Positions 9,819 to 18,087 of a stretch of 64,000 nt of DNA are shown piece by piece. A program made the translations under genes and the position numbers. Under the pieces are notes generated by a model. The model searched no databases, had not been told where the DNA came from, and was given only the letters and a program-made list of their open reading frames with translations. The stretch is from Shewanella litoralis (GTDB lineage: Bacteria > Pseudomonadota > Gammaproteobacteria > Enterobacterales > Shewanellaceae): positions 62,001 through 126,000 of the forward strand of contig NZ_WSRZ01000002.1 of the NCBI RefSeq assembly GCF_009828585.1, written 5' to 3'. How positions within the stretch are numbered: position 1 is the first letter of the stretch; every line of letters begins with the position of its first letter.

Positions 9819-9885
9819 CTAATACGTCAGTTATTAGCGTATTTAACCCTTTTTTCAAATATTCTCTTGAGTCTGTGGGTCCATT

Positions 9886-11229
9886 TTATGGATAAATCAT
9901 GTTTGATGAAGTGAGTTGCAACTGTATTTGATTGCTTATATCGACTTTTTGACTTGCCGTTAATTGCGTTGAATTATCAATGGCACTCAGTGCAGCGCGT
10001 TTATCAAATCCACTCCAGACATTCACCGTACTGACAATCGACTCTTCACGTGAGGCGGCGTCGCTAATCCTCTCTGCGACATTAAAGGCTTGTTGTGGAT
10101 CGCTTTGGCTGAGTTGGTTTGCTCTTTGGCGGTAGGCAATGTCTTTATTGTCATCTGATAGCATTTCTACTACCTGTAAAAAGCTTGATTCAGAATAATC
10201 TGCTAGCGCATAACTGGCATTAATAATAATATCTCGCTGCACATTAGCATCGTAATTATCGATTCTGGCGAGCATCATATTGGGTTCTACGCTGGCGATT
10301 TCAGCTAACGCACTGTTGAAATAGTCTTGGTTTAAATCGTAAGCTTGTTTTTGATTATTTAAAAACACTAATGCCGCCTCGGGATCGGTTTCAGCCATTT
10401 TGCGAGAAATAATAAACACACCGCTGGCACGCTGCTCAACCGAAATACCCTCTAACCAGTCGACAGCATCTTGAATGTTTTTTTCCACTAACTGATAAAC
10501 CATCGACGTGACCAAATAGTTGGTTGATTCATTCAAAGGCAATGATGAGATTAAATTAGCCGCTTCATTGGGCGATTGCTCAATGTAGTAGTACATGGTG
10601 TTCAAATACATCTTTAAAGTCGATTGTGTTTCTGATTGCTGTTTTAACCATTCAAATGCGCTAATAGCATCGCTGCTGGCCCATGAATCGACAATCGACA
10701 TGACAATCGAAGATCTCATTGGTTCTACTGCTAACAGTTCAACATCGCTTAATGCTTGTTGTGGGTTAACTGAGGCTAAGCCGCGTAAGTAGCTGTCCAG
10801 TAACGATTCGTATAGCTCTGTACTTTTTTGTTGTTCAAGCCATGAAATCACGTTCGAAAATTGTTTTTTACCGGCAATCTCTAAGATAAAGCCGTATAAG
10901 TCTTCATGTTGTGTTTCTTGAGCAATGAGTAGGGCTTCTAAAGGATCTTGTTCTGCGAGCTGCATGATTTTGAAAATCGACATGTACGGTGTTTCATCAG
11001 TATTTAACGAGGCTTTTAGCGCGTCACGATCAAACTGTTTTTGCTCGATGAGTTGAGGCTGTTGTGGCGATGTATGGTTTGATGATGCTGAAGATGTATG
11101 CTGTACTACCGTGCTTTGGTTTAAAACATTGGCACTGCTCGTGGTATTGTGAGCGTCGCTAGGCCAAAGCAGTGGGTAACTGACAAAACCGATACTCCAA
11201 CTGATGACGACCACGATTAACCATTTCAT
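9886..11229 (-). CDS. Membrane-anchored periplasmic protein made of about 32-residue helical repeats
   Basis: 447 aa, family not recognised. An N-terminal hydrophobic segment (about residues 3-22) acts as a signal anchor, followed by a Ser/Thr/Gln-rich linker (about 25-65). The rest is a regular alpha-solenoid: a motif of the type D-P-x-x-A-hydrophobic recurs with the aligned Ala-like residue at about 99, 127, 159, 191, 223, 255, 286, 319, 350, 381 and 413, that is every 31-32 residues. Examples are DPLEAL, NPQQAL, DPEAAL and DPQQAF. This periodicity suggests a TPR- or HEAT-like scaffold for protein contacts. It is a lone gene between the diguanylate cyclase and a small hypothetical; no function is claimed. 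Confidence 0.8.
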   Translation of the reverse strand: MKWLIVVVISWSIGFVSYPLLWPSDAHNTTSSANVLNQSTVVQHTSSASSNHTSPQQPQLIEQKQFDRDALKASLNTDETPYMSIFKIMQLAEQDPLEALLIAQETQHEDLYGFILEIAGKKQFSNVISWLEQQKSTELYESLLDSYLRGLASVNPQQALSDVELLAVEPMRSSIVMSIVDSWASSDAISAFEWLKQQSETQSTLKMYLNTMYYYIEQSPNEAANLISSLPLNESTNYLVTSMVYQLVEKNIQDAVDWLEGISVEQRASGVFIISRKMAETDPEAALVFLNNQKQAYDLNQDYFNSALAEIASVEPNMMLARIDNYDANVQRDIIINASYALADYSESSFLQVVEMLSDDNKDIAYRQRANQLSQSDPQQAFNVAERISDAASREESIVSTVNVWSGFDKRAALSAIDNSTQLTASQKVDISNQIQLQLTSSNMIYP

Positions 11230-11415
11230 TATTGCTTTTCCTTAAGCTGTGTTTAAAAAAATCATGATGTTTACGGTATTATGATGCCATTTAGATTGCA
11301 ATGAAATGTTGAGATTTCAGGTTGGCAAAATGGAAAAGCCTTTTATGGTGAATCCGGGTTCGCACTCCTGCATGCTATTTGACTCAAGCACTATATAGAC
11401 GACTAACGGAACATT

Positions 11416-11775
11416 ATGCGTAAAACAGATAAGAAAATAGATAACCAACTTAGGCAATCACTCACTGAAGTTTGTGATCATGCTTTGGCTGCATATGCGG
11501 GATTTGAATGGTTAACACACACTGTTGACTACAATACATTCCCTAAAAGTTTACGCATTGTGTGCGTGTTTGACACCGAGGCTCTCCTTACTCAACTTAA
11601 CCACAACGGCCATAAACTTGAATTACTTCAGTTAATTAAAGGCACTTTGGCTAAAGATGGTATTGTGCTCAACAATATCGAGCAACATGTTAAGTTTGAT
11701 ACCGAAGCTGCATGCGCACAACAACACCATGGCAATTGGGCATTACGTTTGAGCGGCGCCAATCAGTATCATTAA
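11416..11775 (+). CDS. Conserved hypothetical protein, 119 aa
   Basis: Small soluble protein with no signal peptide and no motif I recognise. It begins with a basic stretch (MRKTDKKIDNQLRQSL), contains YAGFEWLTHTVDYNTFPKSLRIVCVFDTEALL in the centre, and ends with GNWALRLSGANQYH. The alternating hydrophobic pattern suggests a mixed alpha/beta fold. GGAA lies about 7 bases before the ATG. Codon use resembles the neighbours. The stop codon is the first three bases of a 13-bp tandem triplet. It is probably a genuine gene because it fills the space with clean coding character, but its function is unknown. Confidence 0.65.
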   Translation: MRKTDKKIDNQLRQSLTEVCDHALAAYAGFEWLTHTVDYNTFPKSLRIVCVFDTEALLTQLNHNGHKLELLQLIKGTLAKDGIVLNNIEQHVKFDTEAACAQQHHGNWALRLSGANQYH

Positions 11776-11811
11776 TCAGTGCCGCTAATCACTGCCACTA
11801 ATCACTAGCTC
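11773..11811 (+). repeat. 13-bp tandem triplication at a stop codon
   Basis: Three adjacent 13-base units, TAATCAGTGCCGC, TAATCACTGCCAC and TAATCACTAGCTC, run from 11773 to 11811. The first begins with the TAA stop of the preceding gene. The units differ at only a few positions, which points to slippage or a small duplication. Confidence 0.75.
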
Positions 11812-11865
11812 TAAAATAAGTACCGCTAATAAATGTCATTTTATGAGTATGTCAATTGAGATGAA

Positions 11866-12423
11866 TTAGCCCTTACTCAGTTGCTTGAAGTTGTCTAGAT
11901 GGTTATAAAAATGCAGTACATGAGCGAATTCATAATCTTGTTTAGTGAGTTCACCATAAGCAAAGTGCGGCGCTAATTTTCCCTGATATTGCGAAAAATC
12001 TTGCAATGACGTTATTAGTCGAGCTAAAGCTTGATGAGTATCAGTTAGTGGTTCAAGCATGGGGGCGGCAGGGATAGCTTCTGTAAGGTTGTGAGTCATT
12101 GCGCCTTTTGTGGCAAAAGCAGAGAATGCTAACGCACCTATTGTGTGTTTAAACATTGCAGATTTGTGCTGAGGAAATCCGCTCATTGAAAACTCAACGC
12201 TTTGAGCACAATGCGTAAAGATTTGTGCACTATTCCATTGGCCTATACTCAAGTCTGCTAGTTCCTCTGCTGGCAGCACAGCAAGCTGTTGCAGCTTAGA
12301 CAGTAATGCTTCAATTGTCAGTAATTTGGTATCGGCACCTTGACTTAACCAAAGCGTACTTGCGCCGCTAATACCAACAACGGTACTTATCATGCCCACT
12401 TTTAAAAACTGTCTACGTTGCAT
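11866..12423 (-). CDS. DUF1569-type (DinB-like) protein with a Tat-like signal
   Basis: 185 aa. The N-terminus MQRRQFLKVGMISTVVGISG is a twin-arginine-type signal (RRQFLK followed by a hydrophobic stretch), so export of a folded protein to the periplasm is likely. The body resembles the DUF1569 branch of the DinB four-helix fold, with SIGQWNSAQIFTHCAQSVEFSMSGFP early and HFAYGELTKQDYEFAHVLHFYNHLDNF at the end; the His residues could bind metal. No activity is established. Its ATG shares one base with the stop of the upstream DUF6265-like gene (TAATG), so the two are translationally coupled and may work together. Confidence 0.78.
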   Translation of the reverse strand: MQRRQFLKVGMISTVVGISGASTLWLSQGADTKLLTIEALLSKLQQLAVLPAEELADLSIGQWNSAQIFTHCAQSVEFSMSGFPQHKSAMFKHTIGALAFSAFATKGAMTHNLTEAIPAAPMLEPLTDTHQALARLITSLQDFSQYQGKLAPHFAYGELTKQDYEFAHVLHFYNHLDNFKQLSKG

Positions 12424-12887
12424 TAATTTGCCTTATTATTTTCTGATAGGCGAGTAAACTCAATATTAAAGCCTTTGTTATTATGGCCGCTGATCTTCAC
12501 TGTGATCTGATCATGGTCGATAAAGTCATACTCAATTTTATTTGGAAAGTCATGTGAGCTATTTTCAAATACAAGTCGTGTTTTTTCACATTGGGTTAAT
12601 TTAAATGCCACAGGCAAAGGATTATGCGCCACTGTTGCCACATAAAAAATCCCTTCAGGCATGCTCAATAAATGCAAAGATTCATTGTGTTTCCACTGTT
12701 CGTTATAGGTTTGACCGTTGCCCTCAAAAGTGTTGTCGCTGACTTGTAACCATTGTTCTTGCCGAGTTATCTGCGATTGCACACTCTGCCAGGTGCCTAA
12801 TAACGCGTTTAGGTCAGAGAGCCTTTCACACTTTTCGGCCCAAGAGGGGATTGGCAATAATACAAACAACAATAAAATAAATTTCAT
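12423..12887 (-). CDS. DUF6265-like exported protein
   Basis: 154 aa with a clear Sec signal peptide (MKFILLLFVLLPIPSWA, cleavage about residue 17). The body resembles the DUF6265 family of small lipocalin-like proteins: LNALLGTWQSVQSQITRQEQW, then EGIFYVATV and LVFENSSHDFPNKIEYDF, the last a typical block. Its role is unknown. It is the first gene of a two-gene unit with the DUF1569-like protein and is transcribed on the minus strand, away from the nested miniature elements. Another lipocalin-like family is possible. Confidence 0.72.
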   Translation of the reverse strand: MKFILLLFVLLPIPSWAEKCERLSDLNALLGTWQSVQSQITRQEQWLQVSDNTFEGNGQTYNEQWKHNESLHLLSMPEGIFYVATVAHNPLPVAFKLTQCEKTRLVFENSSHDFPNKIEYDFIDHDQITVKISGHNNKGFNIEFTRLSENNKAN

Positions 12888-12934
12888 TAGTGCACCTGCG
12901 TAACGACATTGTTCATCTTAGACGACTTTCTTGC

Positions 12935-13542
12935 ATATACCCAAACAACCTGAAGATGCTCGATTTCAGCAAGAATTTACACGCGTTTAAGCAAGGCATT
13001 GATTGCGGGGAATGGTCGTTCCCTTTCCAAAATAAGCTAAATTAACAAAAGCCGCAGCATAAACGCGTGTAAAACTTGCCCTTTGGGAGCTTCACCGTGT
13101 CCCCCTTATTATTAAATCAAGAGCGTTGTTGCGCTAATTCATAATACCAATTCCATTAATTATGTGACCAATCAGAGTCACTCAGATTGTTCAGTTTGAG
13201 GCGCATTGTTGAAATAATGGTTATTCCCTTCTAAGGCAATGCAACAAAGAAATGAACGGTCTGAGAGCCTCCTGCAAGGCGGGTTTCTGTGCCTTCTATG
13301 CTGCTTAATAGCATTTTGACGTACGACTGCATGGATGCAGGAGGTAGAGCAACGCAGGAGCCGTTGCCGAGAGCAACTATGCCTACAATTCTATTACTTG
13401 CCTAGAAGGCACAGAACTCCCGCTGAATGACCAGATAATTAATGGAATTGGTATAAGGTACCTACATTACTGCATTAACGCGCCTAGTATTGAAAACACA
13501 GTGAAGCTCTGAAACCCGCATCTTCAAGTTGATTGGGTATAT
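12935..13542. mobile_element. Miniature inverted-repeat element (outer copy), interrupted by a second element
   Basis: The ends are imperfect 25-base inverted repeats beginning ATATACCCAA and ending in TGAAGATGC, with two mismatches. A subterminal pair TTTACACGCGTTTA (12976-12989) and its exact complement (13060-13073) adds further dyad structure. The same sequence, uninterrupted and about 296 bases long, recurs at 48206-48501. Here it is split by a 309-base element at 13145-13453. No transposase is encoded, so it would be mobilised in trans (inference). Its right end enters the antiporter gene. Confidence 0.88.
13145..13453. mobile_element. Second miniature element nested inside the first
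   Basis: 309 bases bounded by exact inverted repeats TACCAATTCCATTAATTAT, with partial matching for about 12 bases more. It is flanked by TAA on both sides (13142-13144 and 13454-13456). Removing the element plus one TAA restores the sequence of the intact outer copy at 48206-48501 across the junction, which is direct evidence of insertion. Internally GTGCCTTCT and AGAAGGCAC face each other, and CCTCCTGC/GCAGGAGG pairs occur. It has no coding capacity. Confidence 0.9.
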
Positions 13543-14753
13543 ACTATCGAAAATAAAGGCGTAGCCATAAATGTTGTTACTATTGCCATAACCACCATAA
13601 TCGAAAATAATCCTTGTTCAATAATGCCATGTTGTAGTGCAATATTGATAATAATAAGCTCCATTAACCCTCTGGCATTCATTAAAGCACCAATGGCCAT
13701 CGCGGTTGGGTTGTCGGCACCACTTAACCTAGCAGCAGCCCAACATGCCAGTCCTTTAGCCAATATGGAGGCCAGTAAAATTACTGCGGTAATGCCGAAT
13801 AATTGCCATGAAGCTAGTAAGGTTAACTCGGTTTTTAAACCAGAATAGGTAAAAAACATGGGTAACAAAATGATTACCGTAATCGAGAGTAATCTTGCTG
13901 TTAGTATGTCAGTCAGTTTACCTCTAGGCATCGCGACACCGAGTAAAAAACCGCCAAATACAGCATGCAGCCCAACCCAATCCATTACGTATGCGGAGAT
14001 GGCAAATAACAATAAAATTCCCATAAAGGGAGCAAAGGCCAACTTACCACGCGTTTGCACATGATTAGCGAGAGGTTGCAGCCAGGTGGTTGCTTTTGTA
14101 AGCATGATATACCCATAAAAGGCGCCTCCGCACAGAGCTTTTATAACCAACAAAAAACCTCCGCCATAACTGCCAAGTACAATTGCAAGAATAAACCAGG
14201 CAGCAACATCGTCTATGGCACCCGCTGCCAACGCCAATGTGCCCAAAGATGTGCCTGCTAATCCTCGTTCATAAACGATCCTAGCCAGCATTGGAAAGGC
14301 GGTAATGGCAATTGCAGCCCCCATAAACAACGCAGCTTGCGTAAAACTGATATTTTCGGTGAATAATCCGGGTACATCTACCAGCCAAATGCATAAGATG
14401 ATCGCGACAACAAAGGGAACGAGCATGCCAGCTAATGACACTGCCAGTGCTGACCTTACCTGTTTTTTAAATAAAGCGGTGTTAAATTCTAATCCAACCA
14501 AAAACATGTAAATGCCAACCCCTAATTGGGCACCCAAATATAGCCAAGATTGGGTTTGTTCAATAAAAACGCTTTGTTGCCATTCTGGCCACATGAGCCC
14601 CAAAAGAGAAGGACCCAACATTACGCCTGCAATCATTTCTCCAACAACTTTGGGTTGGCCAATAAATTTTGCTAAATACCCCATTATTTGAGATGCAACA
14701 ATGATGATTAGTAGTTGCAACGAGAAAGCCAAAATAAGCGCAGCTGTATTCAT
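13524..14753 (-). CDS. CPA2-type cation:proton antiporter (KefB/NapA-like), C-terminus altered
   Basis: 409 aa integral membrane protein with about 12-13 transmembrane segments, of the monovalent cation:proton antiporter-2 family. Recognisable blocks are GQPKVVGEMIAGVMLGPSLLG near the start, ITAFPMLARIVYERGL, the ion-site segment GAIDDVAAWFILA (paired Asp), HAVFGGFLLGVAMPRG, and MNARGLMELIIINIAL. There is no cytoplasmic TrkA domain. Exchange of Na+ or K+ for H+ is expected; the ion cannot be read from sequence. The last codons (encoding about YTQST) and the TGA stop lie inside the inverted repeat of a miniature element, so the original C-terminus has been replaced, probably only beyond the last helix (ATPLFSIV). 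Confidence 0.88.
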   Translation of the reverse strand: MNTAALILAFSLQLLIIIVASQIMGYLAKFIGQPKVVGEMIAGVMLGPSLLGLMWPEWQQSVFIEQTQSWLYLGAQLGVGIYMFLVGLEFNTALFKKQVRSALAVSLAGMLVPFVVAIILCIWLVDVPGLFTENISFTQAALFMGAAIAITAFPMLARIVYERGLAGTSLGTLALAAGAIDDVAAWFILAIVLGSYGGGFLLVIKALCGGAFYGYIMLTKATTWLQPLANHVQTRGKLAFAPFMGILLLFAISAYVMDWVGLHAVFGGFLLGVAMPRGKLTDILTARLLSITVIILLPMFFTYSGLKTELTLLASWQLFGITAVILLASILAKGLACWAAARLSGADNPTAMAIGALMNARGLMELIIINIALQHGIIEQGLFSIMVVMAIVTTFMATPLFSIVYTQST

Positions 14754-14986
14754 ATCGCCCTAGAGGAAATGCAGTCACTATTGAATTTTTAAAAGGACGC
14801 TAACTATTCTATAGAGTCGCGTTGGGGTCAAGCGGGTAGTATTAAAATACTGTAAAGATATCATGAAATAAAAAACTGCATATCAACAGTATTAATGCGA
14901 TTAATGATTGGAAGATGTTGCGGATAACAGCATAATACGTCCAATGTTTGCCTATTATTGGGTACATTACATAAATTGAGGATATT

Positions 14987-16912
14987 TTGAGCTCAAGACT
15001 TACGCAAACCGTGATGCATCAATTTAGCCAGCACGGTGCCTTGGCTAAAAATGTGCACAATTATCATCATCGTCAAAGCCAGGCCGATATGGCGCTGGCA
15101 GTGAGTGAGGCCATAGGCCAAAAACATAACCTTATCCTTGAAGCTGGTACGGGAGTGGGCAAAACGTTTGCGTACTTAATCCCTGCGTTGCTCAGTGGTA
15201 AACAGGTAGTGATAAGTACTGGCAGTAAAAATTTGCAAGAACAGCTATTTTTAAAAGACCTACCCGCCTTACTCGGCATGCTAGATGTACATGTACCTAT
15301 TGCATTGCTCAAAGGGCGTAATAACTATTTATGCCAGTTACGTCTTGAAAAACAAATGCAAAATGCTGCGCATTTTAGTGACTATTACATCGACGATTTA
15401 CTCAAAATTAATCAATGGGCGAATTTAAGTAAAGACGGTGACATAGGTAATTTAACCTCGGTTGCCGAACATTCTGAGGTATTACCCAGTGTGGTAAGTA
15501 CTAAAGAAACCTGCACCGGTAAAAAGTGTGAACATTACGATGTGTGTTTTACTCGTAAAGCACGTGTGCGGGCTATGGATGCGAAAGTGGTAGTAGTGAA
15601 TCATCACTTGTTTTTTGCTGACCGATTACTCAAAGACACTGGGTTTGCAGAGTTACTGCCCGATCCCGACGTGGTGATTTTTGATGAAGCCCATTTAGTG
15701 CCAGACATTTGCATTAATTACTTTGGCAGCCATATATCCAGCCGTGAAATCGACACCTTACTCAATGGTATTATCAAACTTCATCGAGAAGTGATCCGCG
15801 ACAGTATTCAAATAGAGCAATTAGCCCAGCGTGGTTTGCAGGCGCTAAGTGATTGGCATAACGCCATGTACGACAATCAGGTGTCTGACTGGCGTAAAGT
15901 TTTGGCTAACAAACAGTTAGCTACAGTGTCGTGGACCTTACAACAAGCATTAGCTGATTTAGCAACACTCATGACACATCATCTTGGTCGCGACGATCAG
16001 CTTGATTTAGCGTTTGAGCAACTGCATGATCTCGCTGAAAAACTACAAGATTATTTTGAATGCACAGACATGCAAGCTGCCTACAGCGTTGAATTAGGTG
16101 CAAGGTTTGTCATGCTAAGATTAAGCCCAATTAATGTGGCTAAGCAATGCCAACAATTATTTGATGCTAACACCCGCTGGATTTTTACCTCGGCCACATT
16201 ACAGGTCAACCGCAGCTTAGGTCACTTTGCCACCGAGTTAGGCTTAACATCAGCCAAACAAATCATTTTAGACAGTCCGTTTGATTACCCCAACCAAGCG
16301 ATGTTTTGTGTACCGAGACATTTAGGCAAAGTAGGGCAATCGCAACATACGGTGAAACAATTGGTTGATGTGTGTATTCAAGCCATTAATGCCGCTCAGG
16401 GAAGAACATTTATATTGTTCACCAGCCATCAAATGCTTGAGCAAGTCGCCTCGTCATTGCATGGGCGTACAACTTATCCGTTATTGGTGCAGGGGCAGGC
16501 AAGTAAACAAAGCTTATTAAATAAATTTAGGCAACTTGGTAATGCGGTACTGCTCGGCACCAGTAGTTTTTGGGAGGGGGTCGATGTGCGCGGTAAATTA
16601 CTCAGTTGTGTCATCATCGATAAGTTACCGTTTGTGTCGCCTGATGATGCGCTTTATAAAGCACGAGCAGCCAATGCAGAGCGCCAAGGGTTAGACCCTT
16701 TTAGCCACATATCGTTACCCCAGGCGGTGATTAGTTTAAAGCAAGGTGTTGGTCGGCTTATTCGTGATGAGAAAGATCGTGGCGTGTTGATTTTGTGCGA
16801 CAACCGCATTGTTAATCGCGCTTATGGGCAAGCTTTTATTAATTCATTGCCGCCAATGCAGCGCACACGTGATTTAGACAAAGCGCTGCAGTTTCTAAAA
16901 CACATCCCTTAA
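14987..16912 (+). CDS. yoaA: DinG-family ATP-dependent DNA helicase YoaA
   Basis: 641 aa, an XPD/DinG-like 5'-3' superfamily 2 helicase with an iron-sulphur domain. Walker A reads EAGTGVGKTFAYLIP. The FeS cysteines are one in NYLCQLRL and three in CTGKKCEHYDVC. The DEAH box is VVIFDEAHLV, and motif VI is QGVGRLIRDEKDRGV. In E. coli YoaA acts with the polymerase chi subunit in damage tolerance (established knowledge). I chose a TTG start at 14987 because GAGG lies 5 bases before it, in frame with the conserved HGALAKNVHNYHHRQSQADMA. Gene order with tsaB, fadD and rnd resembles E. coli. Confidence 0.93.
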   Translation: MSSRLTQTVMHQFSQHGALAKNVHNYHHRQSQADMALAVSEAIGQKHNLILEAGTGVGKTFAYLIPALLSGKQVVISTGSKNLQEQLFLKDLPALLGMLDVHVPIALLKGRNNYLCQLRLEKQMQNAAHFSDYYIDDLLKINQWANLSKDGDIGNLTSVAEHSEVLPSVVSTKETCTGKKCEHYDVCFTRKARVRAMDAKVVVVNHHLFFADRLLKDTGFAELLPDPDVVIFDEAHLVPDICINYFGSHISSREIDTLLNGIIKLHREVIRDSIQIEQLAQRGLQALSDWHNAMYDNQVSDWRKVLANKQLATVSWTLQQALADLATLMTHHLGRDDQLDLAFEQLHDLAEKLQDYFECTDMQAAYSVELGARFVMLRLSPINVAKQCQQLFDANTRWIFTSATLQVNRSLGHFATELGLTSAKQIILDSPFDYPNQAMFCVPRHLGKVGQSQHTVKQLVDVCIQAINAAQGRTFILFTSHQMLEQVASSLHGRTTYPLLVQGQASKQSLLNKFRQLGNAVLLGTSSFWEGVDVRGKLLSCVIIDKLPFVSPDDALYKARAANAERQGLDPFSHISLPQAVISLKQGVGRLIRDEKDRGVLILCDNRIVNRAYGQAFINSLPPMQRTRDLDKALQFLKHIP

Positions 16913-16985
16913 GCTTTTTAAAACGCGGCGCATCAGTTATCATACTCGGCTTATTTGATGCTTTTTTACTGGGTACTTTTTTATA

Positions 16986-17687
16986 ATGTCACAGCTGTTA
17001 ACCATCCTTGCGCTTGATACCTGCACCGAAACCTGTTCTGCAGCACTTACTGTCAATGGCAAGGTGTTTGCCCAGATTGCTGATGCCCCACGTGAGCACA
17101 GCCAGCGTTTATTACCTATGGTTGATGACGTATTAGCACAAGCTCAAGTGACGTTAGCCGATGTGGATTTAATTGCATATGGCCGCGGCCCTGGCAGTTT
17201 TACCGGAATACGTATTTGCACCAGTATGACTCAAGGTTTAGCACTAGGTCTTGATTTACCAGTGATTGGTATTTCTACACTTGCGGCAATGGCACAAGCT
17301 GCCATTACTGAAGCCGGCGCAACTCAAGTGCTTTGCTGTATTGATGCGCGCATGAATGAAGTGTATTGGGGACAATATATTGCTCAAGATGGCATGGCGA
17401 TATTAGTGGGTGAGGAGCATGTGAGTGCGCCTGAATCGATTGAATTATTACTTGACCCACGCCAAGATATTCATGCTTGTGGTACCGGATTTGATGCATA
17501 TCCACAACTGTTAACACTGACGCCTCAAACGATGCCCTGTACCGAAGCCCGTTATCCCGATGCCAAGTATATGCTTGTTTTGGCTCAGCAAGGTCAACAA
17601 CAAGGCTTGCATACCAGCGTTGATGAGCTTGCACCGGTTTATTTGCGTGATACCGTCACTTGGAAAAAACTTCCCGGTCGAGAATAG
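16986..17687 (+). CDS. tsaB: tRNA threonylcarbamoyladenosine biosynthesis protein TsaB
   Basis: 233 aa, an ASKHA-fold partner of TsaD in making t6A37 on ANN-decoding tRNAs. It has ILALDTCTETCSAAL at the N-terminus, HSQRLLPMVDDVLAQA, and the diagnostic YGRGPGSFTGIRICTSMTQGLALG. It lacks the metal-binding His motif of TsaD, as expected for TsaB, which acts as a scaffold. It follows yoaA by 73 bases on the same strand. The length matches E. coli TsaB (231 aa). Confidence 0.95.
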   Translation: MSQLLTILALDTCTETCSAALTVNGKVFAQIADAPREHSQRLLPMVDDVLAQAQVTLADVDLIAYGRGPGSFTGIRICTSMTQGLALGLDLPVIGISTLAAMAQAAITEAGATQVLCCIDARMNEVYWGQYIAQDGMAILVGEEHVSAPESIELLLDPRQDIHACGTGFDAYPQLLTLTPQTMPCTEARYPDAKYMLVLAQQGQQQGLHTSVDELAPVYLRDTVTWKKLPGRE

Positions 17688-17757
17688 CCATTGGCGATAT
17701 TTTGACATATTATTTACATAGACGTGTTAATCACAGTATAAGGTAACTGAATCGTAA

Positions 17758-18087
17758 ATGACGATTAATCCAGCACTATCAACAGCACATAATCAATCAG
17801 GCCCAGTGAGCCTGAGTCAAGCTGTTGCCGGAAATCGTCCTATTGCGCCAGCCCGTGACCCTATTGTTGTTAACCCTATTCCTACAGATGCTGCTCAGCA
17901 AAACAATGATAGTCAGAAACTTGCAATCGTTGATGATGTCACTTTATCAGCAAAGCAACAAGCTCGCGTTGAATATGATCGTGACACAACGAGCCAACGC
18001 GGCGCGATAGCCCAATACTTGTCTACACAACATTCAGCTAAGCGTGACGAAATCCAACAAATGGTCGGTATCGACTTATATGCCTAG
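17758..18087 (+). CDS. Hypothetical protein, 109 aa
   Basis: Family not recognised. It is low in hydrophobicity, Gln/Ala/Asp-rich, with no signal peptide or membrane segment. It begins MTINPALSTAHNQSG and has a C-terminal segment likely to be helical (AKQQARVEYDRDTTSQRGAIAQYLSTQHSAKRDEIQQMV). The first half looks disordered (many Pro, Asn, Ser). The stop lies inside the start region of the M50 peptidase gene (ATGCCTAG overlap), suggesting translational coupling and a shared operon with it and the methyltransferase. It may be a small adaptor, but that is conjecture. Confidence 0.65.
   Translation: MTINPALSTAHNQSGPVSLSQAVAGNRPIAPARDPIVVNPIPTDAAQQNNDSQKLAIVDDVTLSAKQQARVEYDRDTTSQRGAIAQYLSTQHSAKRDEIQQMVGIDLYA

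Noticed and set aside
11350-11372. CCGGGTTCGCACTCC as a tRNA T-arm remnant
   Set aside because: No pairing arms or acceptor stem around it; an isolated TTCG match is not enough.
12935-13542. Degenerate insertion sequence with transposase
   Set aside because: No transposase remnants were seen in any frame; the two copies are miniature elements only.
14876-14889. CTGCATATCAACAG upstream of yoaA as a LexA box
   Set aside because: Spacing between CTG and CAG is 8, not the 10 needed for a LexA site, and the first half lacks CTGT.
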